From: Bacillus sp. FJAT-27245
GTDB taxonomy: Bacteria > Bacillota > Bacilli > Bacillales > Cytobacillaceae
Direction: 5' to 3'
Assembly (NCBI RefSeq): GCF_001273955.1
Contig: NZ_LIGI01000001.1
Span: forward strand, 78,585-124,560
Length of the DNA stretch: 45,976 nt
Shown here: positions 1 to 8,238 of the stretch, piece by piece
Layout of the letters: every line of letters begins with the position of its first letter
How positions within the stretch are numbered: the stretch's first letter is position 1
Made by a program: the position numbers and the translations under genes
Notes under the pieces: generated by a model
Databases searched by the model: none
What the model was told of the DNA's origin: nothing
The model's input: the letters and a program-made list of their open reading frames with translations, nothing else

Positions 1-129
<129 letters not shown>

Positions 130-197
130 ATTAGATTACTTTGTTCTTCCGAACTTCTTCTGAAAATTATCCAGTTTTGAGGGAATGAAATTTTCTC

Positions 198-225
198 TTG
201 AAAAAACCTAAAAAGGCATTATAAT
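198..225 (+). promoter_or_regulatory. candidate internal promoter between 23S and 5S
   Basis: TTGAAA (198-203) and a perfect TATAAT (220-225) are separated by 16 bp, about 20 bp upstream of the 5S start. This looks like a sigma-A promoter that could drive 5S and the tRNAs independently of the upstream rRNA promoters. Function is inferred from sequence only. Confidence 0.45.
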
Positions 226-244
226 AGAATATGTCTGATTCATT

Positions 245-361
<117 letters not shown>

Positions 362-370
362 TTTGATTAT

Positions 371-393
371 TCCGCAGTAGCTCAGTGGTAGAG
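371..393 (+). pseudogene. truncated tRNA-Asn 5' half (acceptor strand and D-arm only)
   Basis: These 23 nt are identical to the first 23 nt of the complete tRNA-Asn at 507. The sequence stops after the D-arm motif GGTAGAG and continues into unrelated sequence, so no anticodon, T-arm or 3' acceptor strand follows. Including 4 bp upstream (367-370), the 27-bp stretch 367-393 equals 503-529 exactly. See the 109-bp insert at 394-502. Confidence 0.85.
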
Positions 394-502
394 ACGAGCA
401 TCTCTACCATGAATAAGCTGCTAGTTGTACACGCCGAGCCGCTCCTTGCGAGACTTTCCGAGGCGGGGACATAATTGCTGTTCAAGAGTATGGATATACT
501 AT
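394..502 (+). mobile_element. 109-bp tRNA D-arm insert, copy A (unnamed)
   Basis: This 109-bp segment lies between the duplicated tRNA-Asn 5' half and the complete tRNA-Asn. A second segment of exactly the same length sits at the equivalent position of tRNA-Lys (1243-1351). By hand alignment the two are roughly three-quarters identical over their first ~87 positions (shared ACGAGC, TGAATAA, AGTTGTAC, CCGAGC, CTTGCG, GGGGACA, TGCTG), then diverge. Each is flanked by a 27/28-bp direct repeat beginning 4 bp before the tRNA. It has no ORF. I do not recognise a named family; it could be a non-autonomous mobile element or a structured RNA. Confidence 0.6.
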
Positions 503-506
503 TTAT

Positions 507-581
507 TCCGCAGTAGCTCAGTGGTAGAGCAATCGGCTGTTAACCGATCGGTCGTAGGTTCGAGTCCTACCTGCGGAGCCA
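507..581 (+). tRNA. tRNA-Asn (GTT), CCA encoded
   Basis: Acceptor TCCGCAG pairs with CTGCGGA. The anticodon loop CTGTTAA gives GTT, the T-loop is GTTCGAGTC, the discriminator is G578 and CCA is at 579-581. This copy is intact although its 5' half is duplicated upstream at 371-393. Confidence 0.95.
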
Positions 582-604
582 CTACTAATAAATTATAGAA
601 TAAT

Positions 605-677
605 GCTTCCATAGCTCAGTAGGTAGAGCACTTCCATGGTAAGGAAGAGGTCAGCGGTTCGAGCCCGCTTGGAAGCT
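605..677 (+). tRNA. tRNA-Thr (GGT), CCA not encoded
   Basis: Acceptor GCTTCCA pairs with TGGAAGC (670-676) and the discriminator is T677. Anticodon stem CTTCC/GGAAG encloses ATGGTAA, giving GGT. The following bases are TAT, so CCA must be added after transcription. Confidence 0.93.
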
Positions 678-689
678 TATTTTTATGAA

Positions 690-764
690 GGCCCCTTGGT
701 CAAGCGGTTAAGACACCGCCCTTTCACGGCGGTAACACGGGTTCGAATCCCGTAGGGGTCACCA
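690..764 (+). tRNA. tRNA-Glu (TTC), CCA encoded
   Basis: The gene starts GGCCCCTTGGTCAAG. Anticodon stem CCGCC/GGCGG encloses CTTTCAC, giving TTC. The T-arm is CGGGTTCGAATCCCG and the 3' end carries CCA at 762-764. Confidence 0.94.
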
Positions 765-771
765 TTTATTT

Positions 772-847
772 GGAGGATTAGCTCAGCTGGGAGAGCATCT
801 GCCTTACAAGCAGAGGGTCGGCGGTTCGATCCCGTCATCCTCCACCA
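772..847 (+). tRNA. tRNA-Val (TAC), CCA encoded
   Basis: Acceptor GGAGGAT pairs with ATCCTCC. Anticodon stem CTGC/GCAG encloses CTTACAA, giving TAC. Discriminator is A844, followed by CCA at 845-847. Confidence 0.94.
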
Positions 848-870
848 TTAATTTTAATAATATCCACTAT

Positions 871-946
<76 letters not shown>

Positions 947-953
947 TTTTATC

Positions 954-1038
954 GGTGGGGTAGCGAAGTGGCTAAACGCGGCGGACTGTAAATCCGCTCC
1001 CTCAGGGTTCGGCGGTTCGAATCCGTCCCCCACCACCA
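954..1038 (+). tRNA. tRNA-Tyr (GTA), CCA encoded
   Basis: 85 nt with a long variable arm (CTCCCTCAGGGTT region), as expected for a class II tRNA. Acceptor GGTGGGG pairs with CCCCACC. Anticodon loop CTGTAAA gives GTA. Discriminator is A1035, CCA 1036-1038. Confidence 0.94.
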
Positions 1039-1129
1039 ATTCCTGAATAGGGCAAAACAAAAAGAGCAATACTATGTATGTTCTTTTTAAGTTGTATCGG
1101 AATTCCTGTTTTGGGGAAAATAATGTTAT

Positions 1130-1201
1130 TGGGCTATAGCCAAGCGGTAAGGCAACGGACTTTGACTCCGTCATTCGTTGGTTCGAATCCAGCTAGCCCA
1201 G
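1130..1201 (+). tRNA. tRNA-Gln (TTG), CCA not encoded
   Basis: Acceptor TGGGCTA pairs with TAGCCCA (1194-1200) and the discriminator is G1201. Anticodon loop CTTTGAC gives TTG. The gene is followed directly by TC and a long T run (about 1203-1212), with no encoded CCA. Confidence 0.93.
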
Positions 1202-1218
1202 TCTTTTTTTTTATACTC

Positions 1219-1242
1219 GAGCCATTAGCTCAGTTGGTAGAG
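1219..1242 (+). pseudogene. truncated tRNA-Lys 5' half (acceptor strand and D-arm only)
   Basis: Identical to the first 24 nt of the complete tRNA-Lys at 1356. With 4 bp upstream, 1215-1242 equals 1352-1379 (28 bp). It breaks off after GGTAGAG at exactly the tRNA position where the tRNA-Asn half breaks off, and continues into the second 109-bp insert. Confidence 0.85.
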
Positions 1243-1351
1243 ACGAGCGAAGCTACGTGAATAATCTGCGAGTTGTACCCACCGAGCTGCTACTTGCGTT
1301 CCTTACTGAGGTGGGGACACACGTGCTGACGAGGTTTAGGATAGATAAATA
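1243..1351 (+). mobile_element. 109-bp tRNA D-arm insert, copy B (unnamed)
   Basis: Second member of the insert family, same length as copy A (394-502) and at the same D-arm position of a different tRNA. A stem CCCACC/GGTGGG can form around 1278-1283 and 1310-1315; in copy A the matching stem holds a G-C pair where this copy has A-T, a compensatory change. The tail is A/T-rich and differs from copy A. No ORF. Confidence 0.6.
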
Positions 1352-1355
1352 ACTC

Positions 1356-1428
1356 GAGCCATTAGCTCAGTTGGTAGAGCATCTGACTTTTAATCAGAGG
1401 GTCGAAGGTTCGAGTCCTTCATGGCTCA
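1356..1428 (+). tRNA. tRNA-Lys (TTT), CCA not encoded
   Basis: Acceptor GAGCCAT pairs with ATGGCTC (1421-1427), discriminator A1428. Anticodon loop CTTTTAA gives TTT. The following TAT shows no encoded CCA. Its 5' half is duplicated at 1219-1242. Confidence 0.94.
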
Positions 1429-1433
1429 TATTC

Positions 1434-1462
1434 TTGTTCAAATGAACCTTTTGTAGTATAAT
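1434..1462 (+). promoter_or_regulatory. candidate promoter for tRNA-Gly/tRNA-Ala
   Basis: TTGTTC (1434-1439), a 17-bp spacer and a perfect TATAAT (1457-1462) lie just before tRNA-Gly, so the last two tRNAs may also be transcribed on their own. Not tested. Confidence 0.45.
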
Positions 1463-1472
1463 TTCAATATAC

Positions 1473-1547
1473 GCGGAAGTAGTTCAGTGGTAGAACACCA
1501 CCTTGCCAAGGTGGGGGTCGCGGGTTCGAACCCCGTCTTCCGCTCCA
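1473..1547 (+). tRNA. tRNA-Gly (GCC), CCA encoded
   Basis: Acceptor GCGGAAG pairs with CTTCCGC. Anticodon stem CACC/GGTG surrounds TTGCCAA, giving GCC. Discriminator T1544, CCA 1545-1547. Confidence 0.94.
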
Positions 1548-1555
1548 ACAAAGAC

Positions 1556-1631
1556 GGGGCCTTAGCTCAGCTGGGAGAGCGCCTGCTTTGCACGCAGGAG
1601 GTCAGCGGTTCGATCCCGCTAGGCTCCACCA
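1556..1631 (+). tRNA. tRNA-Ala (TGC), CCA encoded
   Basis: Acceptor GGGGCCT pairs with AGGCTCC and includes the G3-U70 wobble that specifies alanine. Anticodon loop TTTGCAC gives TGC. CCA is encoded at 1629-1631. Last tRNA of the array. Confidence 0.95.
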
Positions 1632-1656
1632 TCACATTTTACATAAAGACCTATTC

Positions 1657-1689
1657 GCCTTAAATCGACTTGAGATTTAAGGCTTTTTT
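1657..1689 (+). terminator. terminator of the rrn/tRNA operon
   Basis: A perfect 10-bp stem GCCTTAAATC/GATTTAAGGC with a 7-nt loop is followed by six T residues. Confidence 0.9.
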
Positions 1690-1734
1690 GTGCTTGTTAT
1701 TTCCCTCTGTATATATATTCAAAGGATTGTCGAG

Positions 1735-1764
1735 TTGAGTCAGTGGGAGGAAAGCGGTTACAAT
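1735..1764 (+). promoter_or_regulatory. candidate sigma-A promoter of rocF
   Basis: TTGAGT (1735-1740), 18-bp spacer, TACAAT (1759-1764), 25 bp before the start codon. No sigma-54 type -24/-12 motif, as known for rocF of B. subtilis, was recognised here. Confidence 0.4.
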
Positions 1765-1789
1765 AAAGTGAATAAAGGGGGAGTTTTTG

Positions 1790-2686
1790 ATGAAAAGGTT
1801 GTCCATTATCGGGATGCCAATGGACCTTGGACAATTGCGGAGGGGAGTGGATATGGGTCCAAGCGCTATCCGCTATGCTGAAGTTGTCGAAAGGCTGAAA
1901 ACATTATTTGATGAAATAGAGGATTTGGGCGACATTCCTGTCGGCAGGCCTGAAGTTGTCATCGACAGGGAATCCAAGCTAAGGAATCTTGAACTAATTA
2001 CCGAGAAAAATGCCAAACTTGCCGAGGAAGTGGATAAAGTTGTTCAAAAGGGGGCGTTTCCGCTCGTCCTTGGGGGCGACCATAGTATCGCCATTGGTAC
2101 ATTGGCCGGCATCTCCAAACATTATAAAAACCTTGGTGTTATCTGGTATGACGCCCATGGTGATTTAAATACGGCTGAAACGTCCCCGTCCGGAAATATA
2201 CACGGTATGCCACTTGCTGTCAGCATGGGAATCGGGCATAAAATGCTGGTGGAACTGGGTGGCTACTCTCCAAAAGTAAGGCCGGAGAATATTGTTATTA
2301 TTGGGGCAAGGGCGCTTGATGATGGAGAAAAGGAGCTGATTAAGGAAAAGGGCATTAAAGTATACACAATGCATGAAATCGATCGAATGGGCATGGCGCG
2401 TGTAATGGAAGAGACGATTGCCTATTTGCAAAGCCGGGCCGATGGCGTTCATTTATCCCTTGATTTGGACGGGCTCGATCCCCAGGATGCCCCGGGGGTG
2501 GGTACTCCTGTTATTGGCGGAATCAGCTACCGGGAAAGCCACCTGGCAATGGAGATGCTCGCTGAAGCTGACATCATCACCTCCGCGGAGTTTGTTGAAG
2601 TAAACCCAATACTTGATGAACGGAACAAAACAGCAAGGGTCGCAGTTGAACTGATGGGCTCATTATTCGGAGAGAAGCTTTTATAG
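1790..2686 (+). CDS. rocF: arginase
   Basis: Cytosolic binuclear manganese enzyme hydrolysing arginine to ornithine and urea. The 298-residue product has the ureohydrolase signatures: GGDHS at residues 95-99, DAHGD at 121-125 and SLDLD at 223-227, which carry the Mn ligands, and it is the usual length for Bacillus RocF. An ATG start at 1790 is preferred over the adjacent TTG at 1787 because AAAGGGGG sits 8 bp upstream of it. It stands alone between the tRNA terminator and its own terminator. Urea it produces could feed the urease encoded 20 kb downstream; that link is inference. Confidence 0.95.
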   Translation: MKRLSIIGMPMDLGQLRRGVDMGPSAIRYAEVVERLKTLFDEIEDLGDIPVGRPEVVIDRESKLRNLELITEKNAKLAEEVDKVVQKGAFPLVLGGDHSIAIGTLAGISKHYKNLGVIWYDAHGDLNTAETSPSGNIHGMPLAVSMGIGHKMLVELGGYSPKVRPENIVIIGARALDDGEKELIKEKGIKVYTMHEIDRMGMARVMEETIAYLQSRADGVHLSLDLDGLDPQDAPGVGTPVIGGISYRESHLAMEMLAEADIITSAEFVEVNPILDERNKTARVAVELMGSLFGEKLL

Positions 2687-2712
2687 GAAAAGCCAATAAT
2701 GGGGAAACAAGA

Positions 2713-2752
2713 AACCAGCGGCCTCCTGCTGAGAGAGGCTGCTGGTTTTTTT
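2713..2752 (+). terminator. terminator of rocF
   Basis: A 13-bp stem (AACCAGC...GCTGGTT, one G-T wobble) followed by seven T residues. Confidence 0.9.
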
Positions 2753-2763
2753 AATAGAAATCC

Positions 2764-2940
2764 TTAAACTGATTTGTATTTTTTGTTCATCATTAGATGG
2801 TAAGTGTTCAGTAAAGAGTCCAGTTTGGTGCTGGCCTCGAGAACGGTACGGTCTGTAAGAGCAGAGTTGGAAGCAAGTTGAACCATTTCTCTTCGGGATG
2901 TTTCAATTTCCCTTGCTAATTGGGAAAGATGACCATGCAT
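2764..2940 (-). CDS. Spo0E-family aspartyl-phosphate phosphatase
   Basis: A 58-residue protein with the hallmark of the Spo0E/YisI/YnzD family near its C terminus: S37-x2-L40-D41-x3-N45-x-Y47. Members of this family dephosphorylate Spo0A~P and so restrain sporulation; which response regulator this one acts on cannot be read from sequence. The rest is a short two-helix protein rich in Arg/Glu, as in the family. ATG at 2940 is preferred because AAAGGA lies 10 nt upstream; a longer TTG start at 2961 would overlap that site. Transcribed towards rocF, whose terminator it faces. Confidence 0.85.
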   Translation of the reverse strand: MHGHLSQLAREIETSRREMVQLASNSALTDRTVLEASTKLDSLLNTYHLMMNKKYKSV

Positions 2941-3050
2941 GAGTACCAATTCCTTTCTCAAAGTTACTATTTTTATCTCCGTTCTTCGATAATTTCAAAC
3001 CTCCGGGATAGATATATGGTAAGATTTTGTTAAAATTGTTATTAAATAAA

Positions 3051-3076
3051 TGAAACCTTTTTGCACGCGGTTCGTA
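3051..3076 (+). promoter_or_regulatory. SigW-dependent (autoregulatory) promoter
   Basis: TGAAAC (3051-3056), a 16-bp spacer and CGTA (3073-3076) match the established SigW promoter consensus exactly, 37 bp upstream of sigW. This supports positive autoregulation as in B. subtilis. Confidence 0.9.
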
Positions 3077-3113
3077 CTATCGCATAGCCGCAATTGGAGG
3101 CGGAGGTAAAACA

Positions 3114-3677
3114 TTGGATGCTCTTGTTAAAAAAAGGATAAAACAAATCAAAAAAGGCGACCAGGATGCATTTGCCGAGATAGTCGAGCTGTACAAGGAT
3201 AAGCTGTACCAGCTTGGATACCGGATGCTCGGGAATAGCCATGAGGCCGAAGAAATCGCACAGGAAGCCTTTATCAGGGCGTTTGTGAATATCAACAGCT
3301 ACAACCAGGAATATAAATTCTCGACCTGGCTGTACAGGATTGCGACCAATCTCTGCATTGACAGAATCCGCAAGAAAAAGCCGGATTTTTATTTAGATGC
3401 CGAGATGGCAGGGACTGAGGGATTAACCCTTTATTCCCGTATACCGTCCGATTCCCCCCTTCCCGATAAAGAAGTTGAGATGATGGAACTTCAAGAGGCC
3501 ATCCAGGGGGAAATAATCAAGCTTCCCGAAAAATACAGGTCAGTCATTGTCCTGAAATATATTGAAGAATTGTCGCTAAATGAAATAAGTGAAATACTCG
3601 ATTTGCCCCTTGGAACGGTAAAAACCAGGATTCATCGAGGGCGGGAAGCATTAAGGAAGCAATTACGACATGTATAA
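3114..3677 (+). CDS. sigW: ECF sigma factor SigW
   Basis: Extracytoplasmic-function sigma factor directing the cell-envelope antimicrobial-stress regulon. The 187 residues equal the B. subtilis length. Region 2 holds the segments QEAFIRAFVNI and FSTWLYRIATNLCIDRIRKK, and region 4.2 the helix-turn-helix LSLNEISEILDLPLGTVKTR. The start is TTG at 3114 with GGAGGT 6 bp upstream. It is followed 12 bp later by its anti-sigma gene and preceded by a perfect SigW promoter. The order sigW-rsiW-cdaA-cdaR-glmM-glmS is the conserved Bacillus arrangement. Confidence 0.97.
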   Translation: MDALVKKRIKQIKKGDQDAFAEIVELYKDKLYQLGYRMLGNSHEAEEIAQEAFIRAFVNINSYNQEYKFSTWLYRIATNLCIDRIRKKKPDFYLDAEMAGTEGLTLYSRIPSDSPLPDKEVEMMELQEAIQGEIIKLPEKYRSVIVLKYIEELSLNEISEILDLPLGTVKTRIHRGREALRKQLRHV

Positions 3678-3689
3678 GAGGTGAATGAT

Positions 3690-4322
3690 GTGAACTGTCC
3701 CGAGGAAATAATTGTATACATGCATGAATATCTTGATGACGATTTAGACCCTGAGCACGAACAAATCTTAAAGAGCCATTTAGGCACTTGCACGGATTGC
3801 CAGAATATCTTTCATGAAATGAAGAAAACGATTGCCCTCATTCGCAGTACGGCGAATGTACACGCACCAGATCACTTTACCCAATCGGTCATGGCCAAAC
3901 TGCCCAAGGAAAAGAAAAAGGTCGGGATTCAACGCTGGATGAAGCGCCATCCGATAGTTACAGCGGCAGCAGTTTTTATTTTCCTCATGGCGGGAAGCCT
4001 TTTCTCGGCCTGGGACAGTGACCGGGAGTTCTCAACAACAAATGCTGGCCAGGTGGTAATTAAAGACCATACTGTGATTGTTCCAGCGGGGAAGGTCGTC
4101 AAAGGCGACCTGGTTGTTAAAAATGGAAACATTGAAATAGAAGGGGAAGTCCAGGGCAATGTAACCGTGATTAATGGGGAGAAGTACCTTGCCTCAGCGG
4201 GACATGTGACTGGAAATATAGAAGAGGTTGACCGTGCCTTTGATTGGATATGGTATCAAATTAAAAGAACAGCCACCGAGCTTGTAAGCCTTGATGGAAA
4301 AAAGGAGCCTAACGAGAAATAA
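3690..4322 (+). CDS. rsiW: anti-sigma-W factor RsiW
   Basis: Single-pass membrane anti-sigma factor that holds SigW and is released by regulated proteolysis (site-1 and RasP cleavage in B. subtilis). The N-terminal ~75 residues form a zinc anti-sigma domain with H-x3-C-x2-C (HLGTCTDC). One TM segment follows (about residues 89-111, HPIVTAAAVFIFLMAGSLF). The outer part contains a beta-repeat region (GDLVVKNGNIEIEGEVQGNV) that recalls bactofilin-like repeats. GTG at 3690 is chosen, giving MNCPEE as in other RsiW proteins, with AGAGGTG 6 bp upstream; an earlier in-frame GTG at 3681 falls inside that site. 210 residues. Confidence 0.95.
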   Translation: MNCPEEIIVYMHEYLDDDLDPEHEQILKSHLGTCTDCQNIFHEMKKTIALIRSTANVHAPDHFTQSVMAKLPKEKKKVGIQRWMKRHPIVTAAAVFIFLMAGSLFSAWDSDREFSTTNAGQVVIKDHTVIVPAGKVVKGDLVVKNGNIEIEGEVQGNVTVINGEKYLASAGHVTGNIEEVDRAFDWIWYQIKRTATELVSLDGKKEPNEK

Positions 4323-4344
4323 GCCACATGCGTGGCTTATTTTC
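4318..4344 (+). terminator. terminator-like hairpin after rsiW
   Basis: 10-bp perfect stem AATAAGCCAC/GTGGCTTATT directly overlapping the rsiW stop, followed only by TTCG. The short U-tract makes it a weak terminator or attenuator before cdaA. Confidence 0.6.
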
Positions 4345-4407
4345 GTTCACTGCCTGTTGATTAATTGCATGGCATAGGGTTTGCATTCCTCCGTCTGAAT
4401 CATTTTA

Positions 4408-4416
4408 TGGTATAAT
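4408..4416 (+). promoter_or_regulatory. extended -10 promoter upstream of cdaA
   Basis: TG-G-TATAAT (4408-4416) is an extended -10 element. A convincing -35 is not seen at 17 bp. It would give a ~145-nt leader holding two small hairpins (CCGGAT/ATCCGG near 4480-4501 and an imperfect AAGAACCG/CGGCTCTT near 4520-4541). Confidence 0.45.
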
Positions 4417-4569
4417 GAGAAAGTTACATATCAAACCATCTTCAATTTTATTTTAATTATTGAGCTGGCATTAAGTTACCGGATGCACCAGGCAATCCGG
4501 CCCATGTTCTAAATATATAAGAACCGGATTTTCGGCTCTTTCCCTAAATACACGACCGGAGGAAAACCA

Positions 4570-5397
4570 ATGTCTTTTGGAGATTTTTCGCTTTTTAAAT
4601 CTTTGGCCAGCATAGTCGACATTGCCATCGTCTGGTACGTCGTCTATAAACTGATCATGTTAATAAAAGGGACAAAGGCGGTCCAACTCTTAAAGGGCAT
4701 CTTTGTCATCTTAATTGTAAAGGTACTCAGCGACTTTTTTGATTTGAGAACCTTAAGCTGGATTGTGGACAACATCATTACTTGGGGTTTCCTCGCGATC
4801 ATCATCATTTTTCAGCCTGAATTGAGAAGGGCACTTGAACAGCTTGGCCGCGGCCGATTCTTTTCCAGAACTAGCGGGCAGGAAGAGGAAGAGCTTGAGA
4901 AAACGGCGTCGGCCATTTTCAAAGCAACCGATTATATGGCAAAGCGGCGAATCGGAGCCCTTATTTCAATAGAGCGGGAAACCGGGATGACCGACTATAT
5001 CGAAACGGGCATCCGGCTTGATGGGAAAATATCATCGGAGCTGCTTATTAATATTTTCATTCCGAATACTCCGCTTCATGACGGGGCTGTTATTTTACAA
5101 AAGAACAACATAGCCGCTGCAGCATGCTACCTGCCTTTATCGGAAAGTCCGTTCATTTCGAAGGAGCTTGGGACAAGGCATAGGGCCGCACTTGGAATCA
5201 GCGAGGTGACCGATAGCATTACCATTGTCGTATCCGAGGAAACTGGGAGTATTTCACTTACCAAAAACGGGGAATTGTACCGGGATTTAAGTATGGATAC
5301 CTTCAAGGAAATGATTAACAACGAATTTGTGGGAAAAGACAGGGGAAAAACATCATCTTCAACCCTTTGGAATTGGAGGATGAAGAAAAATGGATAA
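4570..5397 (+). CDS. cdaA: diadenylate cyclase CdaA
   Basis: Membrane enzyme converting two ATP to c-di-AMP, the messenger controlling potassium and osmolyte uptake and linked to wall synthesis. The N-terminal ~85 residues form three hydrophobic segments; the DAC domain follows with the catalytic DGA (171-173) and RHR (203-205) motifs. 275 residues, the normal CdaA length. The start ATG has GGAGGAAAACC upstream. Its 3' end overlaps cdaR by 8 bp, so the two are translationally coupled, matching the known CdaA-CdaR-GlmM complex. Confidence 0.97.
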   Translation: MSFGDFSLFKSLASIVDIAIVWYVVYKLIMLIKGTKAVQLLKGIFVILIVKVLSDFFDLRTLSWIVDNIITWGFLAIIIIFQPELRRALEQLGRGRFFSRTSGQEEEELEKTASAIFKATDYMAKRRIGALISIERETGMTDYIETGIRLDGKISSELLINIFIPNTPLHDGAVILQKNNIAAAACYLPLSESPFISKELGTRHRAALGISEVTDSITIVVSEETGSISLTKNGELYRDLSMDTFKEMINNEFVGKDRGKTSSSTLWNWRMKKNG

Positions 5398-6622
5398 AAT
5401 GCTGGATAACAGCTGGTTTGTCAAAATCGTCGCCCTGTTGCTCGCCTTCCTGCTTTATTCCTCTGTTCCAACCGAAGGAAAAAAGTTGAACGAAATTTAC
5501 GTGCCGGGGGATGAAACGACTGAGACGATAAAAGATGTTCCCGTCACAGCGTATTACGACACGAAAAATCTCATTGTCACAGGAATACCTGAAACAGTAG
5601 ACATTAAAATTACCGGGCCTAAGAGCCATGTCCAGAATGCGAAAACATCGAGGAACTTTGAAGTGTATGTTGACCTTGAAGGAGCCCAGATTGGCAACAG
5701 GTCTGTGAAATTGAAGGTTCGCGACTTATCGGATAAACTGGATGCTGTGGTTTCCCCATCAGCAGTCAATATTTCAGTCCAGGAAAGGATTACGCGGGAA
5801 TTCAGTGTCGACCCCGAGTACAACACTTCGATGGTAAAAGACGGGTTTGCCCCCTCGCCGCCAAAGGTTACGCCGGATAAAGTGAAGATTACCGGCGCAA
5901 GAGATATTATTGACAGCATTACGTATGTGAAGGCGACTGTCGATTTGAAGAGGCCGATTGAACAAACAACAACAAGGGATGCAAAAATACAAGTATTCGA
6001 TAGAGAGCTTAACAAGCTAAGCGTCATTGTTGAACCCGATTCAGTGGAAGTAACCATTCCGATTAAAAGCTTGACGAAACAGGTGCCAATTAATATTATT
6101 CAAAAGGGTTCCCTGCCTGATGGCCTAGTGCTTGAATCAATAGAAGCCGATGTGAAGGATGCTGTTATAACCGCTGATGAGGCCGTACTGGCCGCCACGA
6201 AGGCTGTTAGGGCAGAGGTGGATTTAAGCAAAATAAAAGAGAGCGGGACGGTTACAGTTCCAGTCATCATTTCGGAGGGAATCAAAAAGGTGTCCCCGGA
6301 ACTGGTGAAAATAACTGTCAAAGTGCGCAAGGAAGAGGAAGAAAAACAGATTTCTTCCATCCCGGTCAACATAAGGGGTCTTTCCCCGGATCAAAAGGCA
6401 GTCTTTAAAGATCCGGAAGGCGGCAGTACAAGCCTGCTTGTCTATGGGCCGACCGGGAAAATAGAATCAATCGGACCGTCCGACTTTCGGCTGTTTGTTG
6501 AACTTTCGGGTTTGGAAGAAGGCGACCATGATGTTGACATAGAGGTCGATGGGCCTAAAGATGTTTCCTGGAGGATGGCCAAAAAAACAGCTACCGTTAC
6601 AATAACAAAAACAGATGCATAA
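5390..6622 (+). CDS. cdaR: CdaR (YbbR-domain regulator of CdaA)
   Basis: Extracytoplasmic regulator that binds and modulates CdaA. A single N-terminal membrane anchor (about residues 8-25, WFVKIVALLLAFLLYSS) is followed by an outside part of ~380 residues with several consecutive YbbR beta-domains, visible as recurring V-x-I-x-GP/GA and V-x-V-x-V-x(n)-R segments. 410 residues, somewhat shorter than B. subtilis CdaR. Overlaps cdaA by 8 bp and precedes glmM by 41 bp. Confidence 0.93.
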   Translation: MDKMLDNSWFVKIVALLLAFLLYSSVPTEGKKLNEIYVPGDETTETIKDVPVTAYYDTKNLIVTGIPETVDIKITGPKSHVQNAKTSRNFEVYVDLEGAQIGNRSVKLKVRDLSDKLDAVVSPSAVNISVQERITREFSVDPEYNTSMVKDGFAPSPPKVTPDKVKITGARDIIDSITYVKATVDLKRPIEQTTTRDAKIQVFDRELNKLSVIVEPDSVEVTIPIKSLTKQVPINIIQKGSLPDGLVLESIEADVKDAVITADEAVLAATKAVRAEVDLSKIKESGTVTVPVIISEGIKKVSPELVKITVKVRKEEEEKQISSIPVNIRGLSPDQKAVFKDPEGGSTSLLVYGPTGKIESIGPSDFRLFVELSGLEEGDHDVDIEVDGPKDVSWRMAKKTATVTITKTDA

Positions 6623-6663
6623 CAACCATTTGATGTGGATTTAGCAGAAGGAGCGATTGTAGA

Positions 6664-8013
6664 ATGGGAAAATATTTCGGGACCGATGGAGTACGGGGTG
6701 TCGCAAACAGCGAACTGACACCGGAGCTTGCTTTTAAATTGGGAAGGTTCGGAGGATTCATCCTCACAAAAGATAAAGAAAGGCCGAAAGTGATTATCGG
6801 GCGCGACACACGCGTTTCCGGGCATATGCTTGAGGGCGCGCTAGTCGCGGGGCTTCTATCCATCGGAGCGGAAGTAATGAGGCTTGGCGTTATTTCTACT
6901 CCTGGGGTGGCCTATCTTACAAAGGCATTGGGGGCGCAGGCGGGAGTCATGATTTCCGCATCACATAATCCGGTTGAAGATAACGGAATCAAATTTTTTG
7001 GTCCGGATGGCTTCAAGCTTTCCGATGAACAGGAAAATGAAATTGAACAGATAATGGATTTGCCGGAGGACAACCTGCCCCGTCCGATAGGCGCAAACCT
7101 TGGCCTAGTGAATGATTATTTTGAAGGCGGGCAGAAGTACCTTCAATACCTTAAGCAAACGGTTGATGAAGAGTTTTCCGGCATCCATATTGCGCTTGAT
7201 TGTGCGCATGGGGCAACTTCCTCACTGGCAACCCATCTATTCGCGGATCTTGATGCCGATCTTTCGACAATGGGCGCTTCACCAAACGGCCTGAATATTA
7301 ACGCTGGGGTTGGCTCTACTCATCCAGAGGCACTGGCTGCTTTTGTAAAAGAAAAGGGAGCGGACATCGGCCTTGCATTTGACGGAGACGGCGACCGTGT
7401 CATTGCCATTGATGAAAACGGAGCAATCGTCGACGGCGACCAAATCATGTACATTTGCGGCAAGTTTTTAAAAGAACATAACAGACTGAAACAGTCTACT
7501 GTCGTATCAACCGTTATGAGCAACCTTGGATTTTATAAAGGGCTGGAGCAGCACGGCATTCAAAGCGTCCAGACAGCTGTCGGTGACCGGTATGTGGTTG
7601 AGGAAATGAAGAAAAATGGGTACAATCTTGGCGGCGAACAGTCCGGCCATATTATATTCCTTGATTACAATACAACCGGTGATGGGCTTCTAACCGGCCT
7701 TCAACTCGTGAATATCATGAAAGCGACTAAGAAGCCGTTATCCGAACTGGCGAATGAAATCCAAAAGTTCCCGCAAATCCTGGTCAACATCAGGGTAACG
7801 GATAAATACCATGTAACCGATAATGAGAAAGTTAAAGAGATCATTACGCAGGTTGAAACAGAAATGGCCGGCAACGGGCGCATCCTAGTCCGTCCATCCG
7901 GAACGGAACCGCTCGTCCGCGTCATGGCAGAGGCACCGACCGAGGAGTTGTGCAAGGACTATGTTAACCGTATTGCCACAGTTGTAGAAGCGGAAATGGG
8001 TTTAAAGGAGTAG
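6664..8013 (+). CDS. glmM: phosphoglucosamine mutase
   Basis: Interconverts glucosamine-6-phosphate and glucosamine-1-phosphate for UDP-GlcNAc and hence peptidoglycan. Alpha-D-phosphohexomutase features: catalytic phosphoserine in ASHNP (Ser100), Mg-binding DGDGDR (240-245), sugar-binding GEQSGH and the C-terminal phosphate loop RPSGTEP. 449 residues. AGAAGGAG lies upstream of the ATG. GlmM proteins also bind and inhibit CdaA, which fits its place behind cdaA-cdaR. Confidence 0.97.
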   Translation: MGKYFGTDGVRGVANSELTPELAFKLGRFGGFILTKDKERPKVIIGRDTRVSGHMLEGALVAGLLSIGAEVMRLGVISTPGVAYLTKALGAQAGVMISASHNPVEDNGIKFFGPDGFKLSDEQENEIEQIMDLPEDNLPRPIGANLGLVNDYFEGGQKYLQYLKQTVDEEFSGIHIALDCAHGATSSLATHLFADLDADLSTMGASPNGLNINAGVGSTHPEALAAFVKEKGADIGLAFDGDGDRVIAIDENGAIVDGDQIMYICGKFLKEHNRLKQSTVVSTVMSNLGFYKGLEQHGIQSVQTAVGDRYVVEEMKKNGYNLGGEQSGHIIFLDYNTTGDGLLTGLQLVNIMKATKKPLSELANEIQKFPQILVNIRVTDKYHVTDNEKVKEIITQVETEMAGNGRILVRPSGTEPLVRVMAEAPTEELCKDYVNRIATVVEAEMGLKE

Positions 8014-8022
8014 TGCTTATCC

Positions 8023-8065
8023 TATGCATAAGGGAACAGACACGTTCCCTTATGCATATTTTATT
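8023..8065 (+). terminator. terminator after glmM
   Basis: Perfect 15-bp stem TATGCATAAGGGAAC/GTTCCCTTATGCATA with a 6-nt loop, followed by TTTTATTA. It separates the cdaA-glmM unit from glmS. Confidence 0.85.
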
Positions 8066-8121
8066 AGCAGCGAAGTGTTTAGTCTATCTTCCCTGGTAAA
8101 AGCAAGGAAACACAATACATC

Positions 8122-8150
8122 TTGACGGCACTACTATCATCATGTAACAT
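8122..8150 (+). promoter_or_regulatory. candidate glmS promoter
   Basis: TTGACG (8122-8127), 17-bp spacer, TAACAT (8145-8150). Transcription would start about 80 nt before the ribozyme cleavage site. Confidence 0.55.
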
Positions 8151-8238
8151 TTAATTTGCTTGTTTTGCAAAATATTTTGTAAAAACATTCCAATCCATTC
8201 AAGGTGGAAAGGTGGGCAGAGGTTTGCCAATTCATTAA

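Noticed and set aside
394-502. Group I or group II intron in tRNA-Asn
   Set aside because: The downstream tRNA is complete rather than split, no group II domain V or group I P7 core is visible, and 109 bp is too short for either.
3929-4159. Minus-strand ORF opposite rsiW
   Set aside because: No start signals and wholly within a well-supported gene.
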